A DNA stretch of 64,000 nt from contig CAWZYM010000295.1 in NCBI GenBank assembly GCA_963966185.1, positions 340,001 to 404,000 on the forward strand, read 5' to 3'. The notes beneath the pieces are model-generated. The model ran no database searches, was not told the origin of the DNA, and saw nothing but the letters and a program-made list of their open reading frames with translations. This DNA is from Rhabditoides inermis. Lineage: Eukaryota > Nematoda > Chromadorea > Rhabditida > Rhabditidae. This document shows, in pieces, positions 47,811 through 60,390 of this stretch (position 1 is the first letter of the stretch; every line of letters starts with the position of its first letter). Made by a program: the position numbers and the translations under genes.

Positions 47811-48995
47811 TCAGCTGATCAGCTTATTGCTGATCAGTGTCATCTGATTACTGATCAGTGACTGATAAACCCATGCCAAATCACAAAGTTTTCTCTCCAG
47901 TCCCATTCCAAAGTGATTCTCTATTGCATTTGTGTATATTCTTTTCTCTGCAATTGCTCGAACGCTCACTTTCTGTTCACTTGTTTTTATCAAGTAATAA
48001 ACGTTGTGAATTATGTCAACGAAGCGAAAATCACATTGAATTATCAACACCACGTCTCTTCAAATACTAAATCTGAAACGTATCACAGTGTTAGGACTTT
48101 TATGTTTTCAACAAACAAAGAAAGCAAGCGATTTTGTGTACAACATGGTACATGGACATGAACTACAAAAAGAATATAGGAGAAATAGCACAGATTATTG
48201 GTATGTTCTGTGTAAAATAGGGATTTATGAAGCAAAAATAAAGAAGCCAAATTAAATAGTCTTGTTACAAATCAAGAATATACATACGAAAGAAGTTTTC
48301 AATCGTCCAGCATTCCATGTTACTTCTTGGTGCTTCCGGCAGCGTTGGCTTTGGCCCTCTGGCAACTAGTGCAGTCTCACGCTTTTTGTTTGGGTTTATG
48401 CGATCGATTAACATGTGTGAGAACCCCAAGCACAAAAAAGATAATTGCTGCCTTCCGGTTCACAAAGAACCACGAACATTTTAGTACCTAGACTATAGTG
48501 CATAGTGGGCTCGCAGATGAGTTTCCTACTTTTCACGAGAGACAGTAGGGTGGTTAGAGAAAAATCCCAGTTCTTTTGAAGAAGCTTTCAAATTGAACAT
48601 ACTCTTTTCAAGCGAGAGCGCTACCACTACGCTAGCTAAGTGTGATGACAGCTTTTCGAAAAAGAACTGTGAACGTGTGAAAAAAAATTCACGATCTAAG
48701 ACTCCGGGGTACTGTAGAACTATTGGACAACATAATGTTTTGGACGAGAAATGTTGAGCTGAACGCAAACGGAATATACATTACTACATAGTTCAGGCCA
48801 CCCACAAACGCTCACTCAGAGTAAGACAGAGTATGACATTTTTTCACAGTTTTATTCAGAATTCATTCATATCGCATGTATCATAATCAGACCTCTAATC
48901 TATCAGCATGTAAGTGAATTGCACTAGACTGTACAAACATATTGCTTTCTCGGGGTTGAGAATGGGAGTCAGCTGATGGTCAGCTGATCAGCTGA
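47811..48995. other. Shared 3' region between the small membrane gene and insc
   Basis: No exon seen. TTTATT at 48851-48856 is a minus-strand AATAAA about 140 bases past the insc stop codon. TGATCAGCTGATCAG palindromes occur at 47807-47822 and again at 48971-48994, at both gene ends. Confidence 0.45.
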
Positions 48996-49606
48996 TCACA
49001 CAGCTGATTCTATCTGGTACTTGTTCTCCAGTCGTGTCCGGATACTACTGCATATCATTCCGAGCGGATTTCCAACGGCCGAAGCCTCCGAATCCAACAC
49101 GTGACATAGAATGGCGTACGCTGAAAACAGAATTGTTTAGATTAGAATGTTTGTAGTTCATTCATCATTCATGTAATACGTTTCACGGTATGTTTGTAAT
49201 AAACCTCGAGGTGGTCAGAACAATGGATTCTTAGTAATTGCACCAGTTACCCACCGTGATGTACATAGAGTGCCTTGAGTCCGACGCCACTTGCTGAGAG
49301 GGTGCCGATGCATACTGCCGCCTGGAAACAAACGAAGAAGTAATATGTATATATATGTTCTTAAAAATATATGTATTATTGAAGACGATGTCAGTTTGAC
49401 TCATGTCTCCGGGGCTCGAATCATCAGTCATTGTTTATTGTAAACAAGATTTGTAGGCACTGTAGTAATCACCTTGTACCGTATCCTTCTACAGTAGTCC
49501 GCGTGTTGCTGGTCGGTTACGGTAAGCATCTCGAGGAGCACGGGCACAGCTCCCTGGAGATACATTATGATTCCTCTCTCTTTATTTCTTCCTCCCACTC
49601 CCCCCC

Positions 49607-49662
<56 letters not shown>

Positions 49663-52047
49663 TTCTCTCTCTCTCTCTCTCTTTTTCTCTTTCTACCTGC
49701 GCCACTAGACACTCCTCGAAGCCGCGAGCTGCGAGACGGGACAGCACCGACACCATCTGTGAATGATAAAACATTGATAACCGATCAGCTGATCACTGAT
49801 TACCTGTTCCTGCACGAATATCGTGTTGCATCCACTCCGCCCGTGAGCCTCCAGAAGGCGGCTGCACGCGTTGTGCGTGTAGAGGGCCTGAAGTATTCTC
49901 TCTCCCTCCCTCTCTCCCTCTCTCTATCTCTCTCTCTGTCTCTCTGTCTCTCTGTTTCTCTCCCTCCAGCTCTCTCTCTCTCTCTCTCTCTCTCTCCCCT
50001 TCCTCCCTACCTGTACAGCACTGGCCCCATGCAGGCTGACATGTGCCAGACATGCGCCGCAGAGGAGCAGCGACTCGGCAGTCGAACACTCATCCACAAG
50101 GTCTGCAAGCATGTCGGATTGTAAAATTATTGTGAGATGAATTTTAATTTTCTATTCCTCTTCACGAAATGACTGCCGGACTACCCACCCAGAAGTCTTT
50201 TGATGATGTCGTCCAATCCATTCAACTGAACGAGTGAGTGGGCGGGCGACGCGAGCTGGGTGAGCACACCAGCCGCCTCCACCTGAAATGGTGCTGGCTC
50301 CACTGGTGCTCTGACTGGTTCCTGGTTCTTCTCACTCACCGAACACGCCGTCGGTCCCTTGGTGAGGTGCTCAAGAATGAGAGGCAGTCCGCCGAGCTGA
50401 AATGTTTTGTTCATATTACGCACATACGTATCAGCTATGTTATAATGGTATGGCGCTTGTAATTTAGATAATTTCTGTATTTTCTTAGTTTCTGGGATGT
50501 CTCCAAACTCACGGATAGCAGCTGTAGACATCCCTTTCCGATGCCACAAAGGACAGCCAGAGCCCGCAGCAGAAGTCGGCGGGTCTCCGAGGGAGTGGTA
50601 GTGGGTCGGAGGAGACGGACCAGCGAGTGCACCCCGCCATGCTATAAGGGACCATCTCCTCTCCCCCCCCTCTCCCTCTCTCTTACCTGCACAGTCTCCA
50701 GACACAGTTCGTCTCCGAATAGTACTAGATGAATCAGGTGTTCCAGGGCGATCGATAGAAGTCGGTCCCTGTTTTGGCAGTCGGACAGATAGCGACACAG
50801 GATCTGAAGATATCGATTGATTGATCGTTAATATTGATTGTTATATTCAGATCTGCGGATTGTAGAATTATTGAGTAGAAAAGCTTTCACCCCGCATTCA
50901 TTGTTTTCATGAAACGTAATGAACGCAACAAATTTCCAATGATTTCCAACTCACTTACCTTGGCAAACACTGTGAGCACCATCTCACACGCCTTGCGCAG
51001 AGCGATCGACAGGTAGTCGTTCACCTGAAATGACGCAAGGGTGACGCAAGGTGACGCAAGTGGCGCAACGTACCTCCGGCGGCGCGCCTGTTTCCGCCGC
51101 TTCCCTCTGCGCGGACGAACACTGCAGGCGAACTACGGACAGGTCCTGAAAAATAGAGGAAGTAAATAGTTGACAACAAACGAGCAACAAAATGAGAATA
51201 AGGCCTCCGACAGACTTTTTCGCGAGCGAAATGCGAAAATAATCGCAAAACTTTTAGCTCGAGAGAATCGCGAAACTACCCATAATCGCGCGAATTGGTG
51301 ATCTTTTTCGCTGAAATTTGGCGAATTCGAAGATATTTGCTTCCACTGAGAATTACGCAGATTTGTTTTCTTTGTTATAATTGAAAACTTACTTCTTAGA
51401 GGTTGTGTGACATGTTTAACACCAAACATTCAAATAGGAACATTGTTTTGTCACTGGCGCACGTCTTTTTTCAAATTCGCCAAACTTTTCGCGCGAATCG
51501 GGTGGCACGAGTGCGCAACGACTAGTATGTAATAGCAGCAAACAATTGTGGTCAATACAGCTTCCACGATGTTCATGAAGTGTATTTTCAATTATAAAGA
51601 ATGAAAAATATACAGAAAAGTGAAAATTCGTATCTGGATTCGCGAAAAAGTAGCGAATCTGTGGTATCTCTCGTTTCGCAGCGAAAACGGTGTCCGCGAA
51701 AATTTTCGCGATTCGCTGAAATTTTCGCGCGAAAAAGTATGTCACCTATTTTCGCAAATTTTCGCCGAAAACATTTTTGCGATTCGCGCTGCGAATTGCA
51801 AATCAATAATGCATGCTAAAGCATTGAAGTTTTCGCGCGATTTTTTTCGCGAAAAAGTCTGCCCGGGGCCTAAATAGCGACTCACATATTTGGGTATGAA
51901 TGCGGATACGGGACTGGTGTCAATGATGTGACAGAGGGCGAGTGCCTTGGCGAGGAGGTCTCTCACAGCGGCCGGACGGCGGGAGGGGAGCAGGGAGTAG
52001 ATGGAGGAACACGTACGGAGCACGTGGTCCATGGTACCTGGAGGGGG

Positions 52048-52096
<49 letters not shown>

Positions 52097-52413
52097 AGAG
52101 AAAGAGAAAGAGAAAGAGAAAGAGAAAGAGAAAGAGAAAGAGAAAGAGAAAGAGAAAGAGAAAGAGAAAGAGAAAGAGAAAGAGAAAGAGAAAGAGAAAG
52201 AGAAAGAGAAAGAGAAAGAGAAAGAGAAAGAGAAAGAGAAAGAGAAAGAGAAAGAGAAAGAGAAAGAGAAAGAGAAAGAGAAAGAGAAAGAGAAAGAGAA
52301 AGAGAAAGAGAAAGAGAAAGAGAAAGAGAAAGAGAAAGAGAAAGAGAAAGAGAAAGAGAAAGAGAAAGAGAAAGAGAAAGAGAAAGAGAAAGAGAAAGAG
52401 AAAGAGAAAGAGA

Positions 52414-52463
<50 letters not shown>

Positions 52464-55400
52464 CACTCGCCACTCGCGCATAGCCCGGCAGACACTGACG
52501 TTGGTAGTGGCAGAACGCCTAGAACATTTCAATGTAACTTTTCAATCGGTATCTTACAAGACATTAAACGTCTGTATTGCTCTCTGTTCATATGTCTTGC
52601 TTGAAACGTACCTGTGTGGCCTCGCTGTCTTCGTCCTCTGCAATGTCTCCCATGGGGAGAGAGTGGGTGGAGGCGGCGGAGAGACCAGACGAGAGACGAA
52701 TCTCGCCTGAAACGGAAGTCATTTCACTACTGATGAGTCTATCCAATCCCATATATGTGGAGTTTTGAGTCACATTCCGCTACAACAATTCCTATAAATC
52801 TCTCTGGCTCTCTGATTTTGAATAGCCGTATCCAATAGCTGCATAACTACTGAAGTATGTGATTGATAGAACATAATAAGCAAAACAAGGTACAAGGAGT
52901 TGAGGTAACACTCCACTGACCGCTTCCTTGTCCGCTGTCGACCGAGTGTCTGTCTGCCTCCCCCTCCTCCCTCTCCCTCTCCCGTTGTCTCTCCGCTCTA
53001 TCTGCTCTCATCGACCGCGGCGACCGAGGAGACTTCGGAGACGGCGGCGGCAGCGGCTGCAATGAGATTGTGCAAATCTTGGATATGACAGAGATAATTG
53101 TGTGCCGTTCCTCGAGAGATTATTATGTTGATAGCTGAATTGCACATTTTCGTAAACGATTGAAACGTAACTACTCACCTGTGTCTTTCTCCTGTTTTGT
53201 CTCGGTGACTGGGCTACGGTAGCTAGTCCATTGGAGGAGGAGGAAGACGAGTCCGCCACTCGGGAATCGATCGAAGAGTGACGCCTGGAACGTTACGTTT
53301 CATACACAGTGCATGTATGCGGTGCGTATTTAAAGGAACAGTGGCGACTTATTTTCGACTCGGAGTATTATTAAAAATCATATTATCCTAACACATTTGC
53401 AATTTTTGCGAAAGAACGACGATTCTGCGTAATTTTCGATTCTGCCACTGCCAAGAATGCAGCTCAAAATTTGAATTTCCCGCCAACGCTTCACTGCAAA
53501 AACTGGGGTCGGAGACAATGATCTTCGCGGGTTCGATTCCGGTCACCGCCAAATGTTTTGCTCATGTGAAAATGAGGAGTTGTGGCAGGTTGTGGCAGAA
53601 ATAAGTCGCCACTGTTCCTTTAACAGTAATAACAGTTTAGTTGTTTAGTATCACTCTATCTGTTCATGAACTGTTCTCGAAAGGAGTGACTGACATCTGG
53701 ATGTTGCATGCCTGCTCTAGGTCGTCCTGATTGACTGCTATGGTGTGTCTGAGGCCGCCCCCGGAGGCGACCGCACGGCGAGACTTCACCCGCAGCGGAA
53801 GCTGGAAATGATTGTAACGATGATAATAATAATACAAAATAATGACCTACTACGTCGGAACGATTGTTCACACACTGTTTTCTGACCACGATATCACAAA
53901 AAAAAACTAAATTTCCAGACAGTGTTTACGAACCCCATACGTTTCACTATCTCTATAACACATGCCTGTTGCACTGTTATGTACTTACATACTCCTACAC
54001 ACCTTGGTATAATGAAGCGCTACCTGTTCATAGCTGGGTGGTTGTGGTGGCTTGCCAGCTGGCATGAGTGCTGAATGGGATGCCGCCCGCGTGGAGGAGA
54101 GTGAGACAGAGGGGGCCAGTGGCTGAGAGGCACGCAGGCCCGGCGGAACCCACTGCAAAACGCATCATGCATAAGCTTCGATACTGATTTCGAAAGTTCC
54201 AAATGCGACCAAACAACGTGTATCGGAGGCGTTTTGAAGGGGATGTTTCGAAAAGACTGACCACACCTATAGTGTTGTATGTTGTATTGTTGTACGTTGT
54301 ATGGTTAGTCATATCGAACTTAGGGTTTCATGAGTCATCGGTCTTTCGAAAATAGTGGACATTGAGGGGTTACCAAGCGATATACCACATCCGCAGCCCA
54401 CAACCACCGCTGGCTACCGATCAGAGCGATTCTCAACCATAAATTCTCGCGATCTACTGGAAATCACGGCACTCGCGGGCTATTTTCAATCACATAAACG
54501 CGAGTAATGGGCTAATAAAACGGATCTTTGCAGGAAAGGTGGGCAGTTGTCGCCCCGCAATGAAACATGCTCTCTTCCTCTTCTCCCTCCTCCCTCACAT
54601 CTCTCTCTCTCTCTCTCTTCCAAGCATGTGCTTCCAATACACCAGACTGGTGTAATTACAGCGAGTAACACACGAGTAAACAAATCGCTTGGTCAGAAAA
54701 AAGAAATCATTTCCGGGAAAAAACTGACCTGTAGTGAGTTGACGGACTGTGTCGCTTCTAGGGGATCGAATTCGTTCAGCGCGTAGTTCGAAGATGTCGA
54801 ATCTATAAAATGAACATGTAAACAACAACATAAACATAGTAATGATTCTGGATGACTGGAAAATCTGCAGATGCATGTGCAAAAAAAGTGTGTGAGCGGT
54901 GGTTGATGGATGGAGCACACTTTCATCGAAAGAGTGAGACGAGGTATCATTAATATCCCGGTGGTTGGGTGGAAAAACGAAAGAGTGTTTGCCTGTTTGT
55001 GCGAAGAATTCGCGGATATTGAAGGAAAAATGAGGAACACATGGAAATAGACGCGGTTTCAACAAGTTAGTCTCTCGATTTCCCCCCATATTATTACTCA
55101 TACTAGCTCACCCACCCATTTCCCTTGGTGCACTATGTACTTGGTGCACTATCACTACATAAATACATAAGACTTATCACGGAGTATAAACATTGAGTCT
55201 CCACAATGGTCCCCCATGAACACTTTGGAAATGCTTGTACCTACAGTACCCACCCTTCCTCGCCGCCTGACTGCAGTCTCTGTGCAGATCCAAGGCGGAG
55301 TACGAAGGCGGACCGGCCGGGCTGAAATCACATATACTTTTCAGCACATGATTAAACCACCTTTGTGTTAATTTTCCACAATTCCATTTTAGGAACCTTT

Positions 55401-55952
55401 GGAAAAACAATAAAACAATGCTAGTCGACCCACCGATTGCCCTTGGTGCTCTTGAGTCGGGCGATGCATCTCTGGGGCTTGGGAGGCGCGTGGAGATTGG
55501 ACATAGAGGAGGAGATAGAGGACCTGCGAGGGGACAATCAACACGGAATAGGATATCCAGACCATACAGAATCATAAATGGAAAAATGTGGCATGAATGA
55601 TATCTTGTTAGTGTCTATGAATGTGTAACACTTTGGGCAGTACTACTGATAGTGTTAGTATGTAGTTCTATGTTCTAACTAACCGATCCAAGTCGGAGTC
55701 GGAGTCGAGTCTAGCCTCTCGCTCTAGTAGCACATTGTTCTCGGTGCGAAAGCGACGCAGCACTTTCGGAAGCGGCATCGCTAACTAGTATTGTACCAGG
55801 TACAGTAATGCTATAGTTAGCAGCTAATAGTTAGAGGAAGACTAGTGTTATTGCGGGGTAGTCACACACCGGGAATACTAGAGAATGAGGGGAGGTAGCA
55901 ATCCAGTGTGTTCACACCCAGGTATCCGGATAGTGACAAATCACTAGGTACG

Positions 55953-55991
<39 letters not shown>

Positions 55992-56928
55992 GAAATGAGG
56001 GGAGTCCATTTATCAGCCCGGAGAGAGAGGCGATCTGATCAGATGATAGCAAGATGAAAACATTCATAGAAAAAGCGAGATTGGGGTAAAGGAGGAGGTG
56101 TGATCTTTGAGAATAAAGCAAAATGAAAAATGGGTTACGTCATCGAGAAGCTCCGATCTCTTGAGTGCTATGCATCACTTTCATGCTACCTTCATGCGAA
56201 TCCAAGACCTATATATCACTTCTATATTGTATCAATGTTTCGACTTTAAAAAAAACCAGGGATAACTCACTTCGGTCGGCTCTTTCCTCCTACAGTAACG
56301 GTAGTTGCGGAAGACGGTTTGCCGGTCTTCCTATTCAGAGTATCCACTCCAGAGTCAGATTCTTCTTCTGAAAAAAACATTAACTGTAATCTAACTCTAA
56401 ACTCTGTAACTCTAACTCAAAAATCTAACTCTAAACTCTGTAACAAAACCAACCTTCAATGAGCGACTTTGCGTACAGTATGCTCATACACTCGTTCTCT
56501 GTAGAGTTGGAGAGGTGGGTGAGCCAGTCGGATTGACTCCTGAAAATCGATAATCAATCAATTAATAATAGTAACTTCCGGTGCATCATAGCAGGACACA
56601 ACACTACTAACAGTACGCACAGTGACAGAGTGGGAAGTGAGAAGAAGTGAGTATAAGAGAAGAGAGATGTGCCGCCGGCTGTCATAAGAAACCCTACACC
56701 TCCTATAGCCGACCGACACCTCGCTTGTTTGACCAAGGCTCCGCACTGTTTGATTGTCCGCTAACTAGGCGTAATATGAGCGCTCATACTCATACACACG
56801 CGGGTGGATCAGGTAGGTGTACAGGTAAGCTAGACTCACCTGTCCAGGCTCTTCTTGTGCTGTGCATTGTACTCGCTCGTCTCCGACTCCAGCGAATCCC
56901 AGTACCGAATCAGACCCGGCGGCCGCAT
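48996..56928 (-). CDS. insc: Inscuteable homologue (LGN-binding-like N-terminus, armadillo-type repeats)
   Basis: Exons: 56928-56840, 56539-56454, 56367-56271, 55778-55684, 55523-55434, 55321-55254, 54802-54729, 54152-54024, 53801-53695, 53284-53179, 53056-52921, 52706-52612, 52518-52467, 52037-51886, 51145-51074, 51024-50959, 50803-50687, 50641-50513, 50396-50340, 50282-50189, 50102-50011, 49887-49804, 49756-49697, 49553-49473, 49321-49255, 49120-48996. Exon 2 encodes SDWLTHLSNSTENECMSILY then AKSLIEEEE, matching the W..DL...TE.ECM.iL.AK pattern by which Inscuteable binds LGN/Pins TPRs. A Ser/Pro/Arg-rich linker follows, then armadillo-like helices (HGGVHSLVRLLR, RLLLRALAVLCGIG, LGGLPLILEHL, GAVPVLLEML, YCRRIRYKAAVCIGTLS). 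In animals Inscuteable links Par-3/aPKC to LGN and G-alpha to orient spindles at the cell cortex. The exon 3 to exon 4 join is out of phase, so an exon is missing or exon 4 (ATG at 55778, 715 aa) is an alternative start. Confidence 0.82.
52047..52461. repeat. (GAGAAA)n hexanucleotide array forming an insc intron
   Basis: About 340 bp of perfect AAAGAG hexamers (52088-52422) flanked by pure GA on both sides occupies nearly the whole intron between insc exons 13 and 14. The flanking exons join in phase (A|GT). Confidence 0.97.
53330..53623. mobile_element. TTAA-flanked MITE with a tRNA-like core (copy 2)
   Basis: TTAA at both ends (53330-53333, 53620-53623) encloses inverted repeats AGGAACAGTGGCGACTTA and its perfect complement. 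The interior aligns with the reverse complement of the copy at 19573-19966 (shared GACTCGGA, AGAAAGAAC-like block, CCCGCCA, GCAAATGTTTTGC) and carries a B box GGTTCGATTCC (53530-53540). The A box is weak here. It lies in insc intron 9. Confidence 0.85.
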
Positions 56929-58098
56929 TCACTAAATCAGCTTAAAAATGATACGTTTCACGAAACAACGGAATATCAGGAATGTGAAATTCTACAATTA
57001 CTCATTGCGGAAAGTTGCATACAAATATAATGGGAACTATAATAAGTACTTCGAACAAGATTGATTATTGATAAGTAATTGATATATCACAACACAGGAT
57101 AATGATAGAGAGAAAGTGAACGTCGCGCCTTTGTTAGAGGCGTCTGCGTGTGTGGGATAAGGGATCTGGCGGTGTTTCACTGATCAACGATATCCCACTA
57201 GATAATGGATATGCGGTGCGAGAGAGAGAGAGAGAGAGAGAGAGACGGAATAAGGATGTGCTGATGCATCAATTCGATCCGATTTCTCACCCGAGGCCCC
57301 TCAAAGTCAAAACAAATGAGGAAAGAGTGTGTGATTAGTGGGAGATGAAAGAAAAGCTGCCGGCAACACTGTTCAAACAGAAAGCGATAGGTGTGAGGGA
57401 CCGGTCATTTGTGAGAGAGGTCTTCTATTATTAGAGAGGCAATGCCGATGCCGGAAGTTAGTAAATCAACAACAATTAAGTGATTGATGATAGCCCATTC
57501 TTCTGGAAAATTGGGGAAACTCATTTCCAGAACACTTGTAGTTATGAGTTCTCAAAGCAAGTTAAAAATAGAAATGGTAAATCGGAAGTGTAAGTAACTT
57601 CTCGATGTATCTTCTGCCATAGCAAGTGAACGCCGCGTTCGCATCAATCAAACAAGTGTGAACTGGCGAGAGACACGCGAGAGAGTGTGGTGATTGGAGA
57701 GGGTCAGAGAGAAGATGTCAGACCAGTCAGCGCCCACACCTGACAGGTGAGAGAGAGAGAGAGAATTGGAAGATGGCCGGGGGGTGGATGATTGGTGATA
57801 GCCAATCACTAGTAAGCAATCACCACAATCACACCAAGCGGATTCCGATCGTTCTTCCGCTTCCGCGTGATTCCGCAAGCACAACAAAAAATGAGGTGAG
57901 GGGGAAACTAGGCAAACAACTTTTGCATAACCTAGATATGAGTTGGAACGCAATCAGAAAACTGAGATATGAATGAGACCGGAAATGTGGATTGTCGGAA
58001 TAATGAATGGCATAAGCGAGGTCGAGAGACAAGTATAGTGTAATAGGAGAGAGGAGAGTCAGAGTAGAGACAATGTGAGTCGCGCACTCTCGAATGGC

Positions 58099-58152
<54 letters not shown>

Positions 58153-58499
58153 GAGAGAGGGAGAGAGAGAGAGTCAGCTGTCGCGTGCGCGATATCAAAG
58201 GATCTGCATATCACTGATCCGACTGGGATCCAACTGAAACACGTAAACGTTTGTCTCAATCGGGAGGAATGTTTGCGATAAGTAACCATCGGTGATTAAT
58301 AGCAGCAAAGCTCGGCGTCTGGCACACAAAACCCGCGAGAACAGCTGATATAATCAGATGATAGATGGGCGAGGCCCGCCTTCCCAGGAGATCAATCATG
58401 TCAAAAAAAAATCTAGCGCCTCGGGCAATCGCAGAGAGTTCCAATCAGATTATTGAAGCAACTGTTTATCAACATACTACAATCACTGCATATGGTGTT
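56929..58499. other. Intergenic, no gene seen
   Basis: Upstream of insc. Contains short GA tracts (57218-57244, 57748-57765, 58100-58177). No supported exon; the right part is the 3' flank of the minus-strand EF-hand gene. Confidence 0.45.
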
Positions 58500-59096
58500 T
58501 CACCAGCGCGTGGGTGGGCGTAGCCAGAGTGGCTGCTGTGCAGCCCGCCAGGCCACGTGGGGATGGACAGCCCTGCGCACCTCCTGTCCAGCCTGCCTCA
58601 CCACCCTCCTCTTCCCCTCCAACGCCTCCACGTCGTCCTTCGGGAAGTTGGCGTCGAGTCGGATGTACTCCACGAGGTCGAGGCTTCCGTTGCCATCAGC
58701 GTCGAAGGCGCGGATGACGTGAGCGACGTCGGTCTTCGGACGCACCAGGAAGTGCTCCTCGAGAACGCGCGAGAATTCCTCCGCCGACAGACTCATGTCT
58801 AGGTCCGAGTCGAACTCCTCGAAGACGCGGTTGAAGGAGGCGGCGGACCGCGCGCTGCCCGGGTTGTGATGGTCCGTCCACTCGGCGCGGGTGAGCAGAT
58901 GGTCCTCTGCAAGGGGGAGGGTGGGGGAAGGAGAGAAGGGGGCAAGGAACTCACTGTTGACGTCGATGGAGTCAAAGTCCTCTTTCTTTGCGTGCTCATA
59001 GACCACATCCATGTGGAGAAACTCATCGAAAGTCAGCTGGTTGTCCTTGTTCTCATCCGATCGGATGAACTTCTGATCTGAGAGAATGGACTCTCT

Positions 59097-59145
<49 letters not shown>

Positions 59146-59236
59146 CAGGTGTCTCCTTGTCGACTGTTCCTTCCAGGTTGAATGTGGGTGCAGCCAGGGT
59201 CTGTCCGGCAAGGCACACAAGTACAAGCTTCAACAT
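58500..59236 (-). CDS. Secreted four-EF-hand protein, copy A (206 aa)
   Basis: Three exons in phase: 59236-59146, 59077-58955, 58906-58500. A signal peptide (MLKLVLVCLAGQTLA, then APTF) is followed by four EF-hand loops: DENKDNQLTFDE, DVNKDHLLTRAE (created across the second intron), DSDLDMSLSAEE and DADGNGSLDLVE. All four keep acidic residues at the first and last calcium-ligand positions. Four loops with a signal peptide suggest a secretory-pathway or secreted calcium buffer, loosely like calumenin/reticulocalbin proteins, which usually have six. There is no HDEL-type retention signal. It is nearly identical to the plus-strand gene at 60391-61162 up to VVRQA, after which the C-termini are unrelated (here ending LWLRPPTRW). 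TATAAAAG lies about 35-42 bases upstream of the start. Confidence 0.85.
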
Positions 59237-59270
59237 GATTCGAGTATGCTTCCCACACTTTCTTCCACTC

Positions 59271-59278
59271 TTTTATAC
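59271..59278 (-). promoter_or_regulatory. TATA box of EF-hand copy A
   Basis: The minus strand reads TATAAAAG. The equivalent site before copy B (around 60350) reads TACAAAAG, so one base of the box differs between the duplicated promoters. Confidence 0.5.
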
Positions 59279-59537
59279 TCTTGGTTCGACTGGTCAGAAT
59301 GCCGCGTCAGAGACCGGTACTACTGTACAGTCGAGAAGCAACAACCACATAAGCGTTTAGCGTTCAACTCTATCACATACCGGTCTCTACTCTACTTACA
59401 ACCACAATACTCTATCGAAATTACAACCAAACTTCCCTTTTCTTCCGGGATCAATCGACCATCCACTCGTAAACAAACTCATTTATCGAACAATTCAAAG
59501 TACAGTACACGACACAGAACGGCTACAGTACCCCCAA

Positions 59538-60175
59538 TCAGACAGGCGGGTTTTGGTTGGAGCGCGCGTTGACGGAGAAGCGATCCGTGCCCGTCTCGCT
59601 CTGAAAATAGTGACCCAATCCATGAGATAATAGCGCCCCACGGCGACTACTGTATACCTGTCCGTTGTGCTTCTTGTTGCGCAAGCGGTTCTTGGCGCGC
59701 ATCTGGAGCTTGCGCGCGCGAGTGCGCATCGGTCGAATGTCCAGCCAGCCACAGAAGAAGATCGCCACCACTGCAGGATCGATCGATTATCGATTGGCTA
59801 TCGATTACTTATCGATAGATTCGTCACTCACGCACGCACGTCCACATGGCGAGACAGCCGTAGCCAAAGTAGTCCCTGGAAGGTTGTACAGGATAGCTAC
59901 AGTAGCATTCATTATTACAGTAACCTTCCCAGGTGCTACAGTACCCCTGTCATTAGTAATCCGTAGTATACTATTCCTCACATCTCCATGCCGGTGTGCG
60001 AGTAGCCAAAGGTGATCGCATGGATCTTGACCAAGCCCGGAAGTCTGCGAGGGAATCTCTCTCTCTCTCTCTCACTCACTCTCTCTTTCTCTTTCTCTCA
60101 TATTTCTCAGGTATGTTACTCCTCGTCAATCAGTGGGCAAAGAGAAACGAAAGACAAAACCCACGGGTCCTTCAT
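59538..60175 (-). CDS. Small membrane protein (112 aa) between two inverted EF-hand genes
   Basis: Five exons in phase: 60175-60120, 60044-59982, 59875-59832, 59770-59658, 59600-59538. The start MKDPWVLSFVSLCPLIDEE is weakly hydrophobic; a strong membrane span follows at about residues 45-63 (GYGCLAMWTCVLVAIFFCGWLD). Next come a very basic segment (RPMRTRARKLQMRAKNRLRNKKH) and a polar tail (NARSNQNPPV). The basic stretch after the span predicts a cytoplasmic C-terminus. There is no cleavable signal. The first exon uses a weaker GTAACA donor and is the least certain part. The gene lies wholly between the divergent EF-hand copies. Family not recognised. Confidence 0.65.
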
Positions 60176-60390
60176 TGCGGCCGGGGGAGAAATGATGTTG
60201 TTATTCCTGGTTATGATGATCCTCGCCTCATTTCCTCTACGATCGATAATTAGTCTAATACACTAGCTGACGTTGTGACGCTTTACAGTTTAGTTGTTGC
60301 TTGAACAGTTTGGTACCGGTTGTCGGTACCGGAGTGTACAACTGACCAGTACAAAAGAGCTGGGGAAAGAGTGGGAAGCATACTCGAATC

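Noticed and set aside
51742..52710. Very long open frames of Ser-Leu, Phe-Leu, Lys-Glu and Arg-Glu repeats on both strands
   Set aside because: They are translations of the (GA)n and (GAGAAA)n microsatellite; all frames are open by composition and the flanking insc exons splice around it in phase.
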